Shown here in pieces: positions 61,934 through 64,000 of a stretch of DNA of 64,000 nucleotides. The DNA comes from Nocardia arthritidis NBRC 100137 (GTDB lineage Bacteria > Actinomycetota > Actinomycetes > Mycobacteriales > Mycobacteriaceae). How positions within the stretch are numbered: the first letter of the stretch is position 1; every line of letters begins with the position of its first letter. Position numbers and translations under genes: made by a program. The stretch spans positions 1-64,000 of the forward strand of contig NZ_BDBB01000024.1 in NCBI RefSeq assembly GCF_001612765.1, given 5' to 3'. Under the pieces are notes generated by a model. That model was not told the origin of the DNA and did no database searches. It saw only the letters and a list, made by a program, of their open reading frames with translations.

Positions 61934-62921
61934 GCGCCGTGCACCGACGGGTCCGAGCCGCCCGCGGGCTCGGAGTAGACGATGTCGACGAGCGTGTCGC
62001 CGTGATAGACCAGCGAGGTCAGCGATGCGAGCGAGCACTGCCGCTGGCGCGGGTCGTGCCAGAGCCGCTGCCCCTGCAGAAGCCGCCGCAGCGTCCACAC
62101 CGGTAGCTGGTGCGAGACGAGCACCGCCTCCCGGCCGGCCGCTTCGACCCGGGCTTTGTTCACTGCCGCCAGCATGCGGTGCGCGATCTGCAGGTAGGGC
62201 TCGCCCCAGGACGGGGTGAAGGGGTCGCGCAGCTTCCACCAGTGCCGCGGCTTGCGCAGCGCGCCGTCGCCGACCGACACGCGCAGGCCTTCGAAGGTGT
62301 TGCCCGCCTCGATGAGGTTCTCGTCGGTGCGGACGATGAGGTCGTGCTGCGCGGCGATCGGCTCGGCGGTCTCCTGGGCGCGCTGCAACGGCGAGGCGAT
62401 GACCAGCGCGATGTCGTGATCGGCCAGGGTCCGCGCGACGGCGGCGGCCTGCGCGCGCCCCGCCACCGAGAGGCTGAAGCCGGGCAGGCGGCCGTAGAGA
62501 ATGCCATTCGGGTTGTGCACCTCGCCGTGCCGCAGCACGTGCACGATCGTCTCGATGGCGGCGCCGCCGTCGTGCACCCGCTCGGCGGCGCTGATCCGGC
62601 CCTCGGCGCGCTCGACCGGCTCGGGGGCCTCGTCCTGCGCCGGGGCGGCCTCGGGGTCCTCTTCTGCCCCGGCCTGCGCCGTCGCCCCCGCGGCCGCGGC
62701 GAAGTGAGCGCCCGCGTCGACCAGGCTCGATGCCATGGGCTCGGTGGTCGCGGACCGGGTCGCGGCGGCGAATTGCTCACCCGCGTCGATCACGGTCGCC
62801 TCCGCGACCGGGTCGATGACCGATGCGACGGCGACCGCGCCGTTGGTCGCGGTCACGTCCGGCTCGGCGGACGGCTTGGCCGGCTCGCGCCGGTCGGCAT
62901 CGGGCTGATCGAGGTCGGAGG

Positions 62922-62925
<4 letters not shown>
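61930..62925 (-). CDS. Histidine phosphatase family protein with long N-terminal extension
   Basis: A 331-residue protein. The phosphatase domain (about 128-320) has the catalytic VLRHGEVHNPNGILYGRLPG, IASPLQRAQETAEPI and VLVSHQLPVWTL with the second His. The first 120 residues are Ala/Glu/Pro-rich, probably disordered, and not part of the fold. The GTG at 62925 overlaps the hemL stop (GTGA). The M. tuberculosis equivalent by position is Rv0525. The substrate is unknown. Confidence 0.9.

Positions 62926-64000
<1,075 letters not shown>

Overview
This window is the chromosome of a GC-rich, mycolate-type actinobacterium, most likely Nocardia or a close relative. The start of rpoB, the fused hadA-hadB dehydratase, the yrbE/mce lipid-transporter operon, the PIM mannosyltransferase mgtA and the menJ menaquinone reductase all point there. 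Gene order is largely collinear, in reverse, with the hemL-to-rpoB segment of Mycobacterium tuberculosis (about Rv0524 to Rv0667). Interspersed accessory genes are absent from that reference order. No CRISPR array, intact insertion sequence or rRNA operon is visible.

Layout. 1-282 is the 5' end of rpoB with its leader and promoter. 692-12307 is a complete minus-strand Mce system: ATPase mceG, permeases yrbEA and yrbEB, mceA to mceF and two Mce-associated proteins. 12390-19287 is the information-processing block rplJ-rplL, an FMN reductase, rplK-rplA, secE-nusG, tRNA-Trp, hadAB, rpmG, tRNA-Met and tRNA-Thr; tRNA-Tyr follows at 19841. 20099-28635 holds yajQ, a MarR regulator, htpX, a polyprenyl diphosphate synthase, menJ, an AraC/VOC pair, mgtA and menG. 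28750-32940 is a single-chain diflavin nitrate reductase (nasN type). 33155-33968 is an AT-richer pair that looks like a secreted RNase toxin with an immunity protein. 33979-38186 is accessory: an aldo-keto reductase/TetR pair, a MarR/DUF4440 pair and two small unknown proteins. 38196-44420 carries menD, menB and menE with conserved neighbours. 44531-50488 carries a DrrAB-type exporter, a large SARP/NB-ARC regulator and an SRPBCC protein. 50546-55038 holds menA, a holin-like protein, a split ClpC2-like autorepressor module, a cysteine desulfhydrase, a DUF4229 protein and bldC. 55239-57517 has secreted proteins and a scar of a truncated acetyltransferase fused to an integrase remnant. 57553-64000 is the System II cytochrome c maturation operon (ccsB, resB, ccdA, a thiol-disulfide lipoprotein, an 84-residue unknown), a phosphatase and hemL, which runs off the window.

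Common threads. Six enzymes of menaquinone synthesis (menD, menB, menE, menA, menG, menJ), plus a prenyl-chain synthase, lie within 30 kb, and the adjacent ccs genes build c-type cytochromes of the same respiratory chain; menC and menF are not here. Many genes seem to lack a 5' leader: a TAnnnT -10 hexamer lies 6-7 bases before an ATG or GTG, and this settles several start codons. The most promising leads are the toxin/immunity pair, the split ClpC2-like module with its twin palindromes, the tandem direct repeats in front of the exporter beside the SARP gene, the paired MarR-type palindromes, and the integrase scar.
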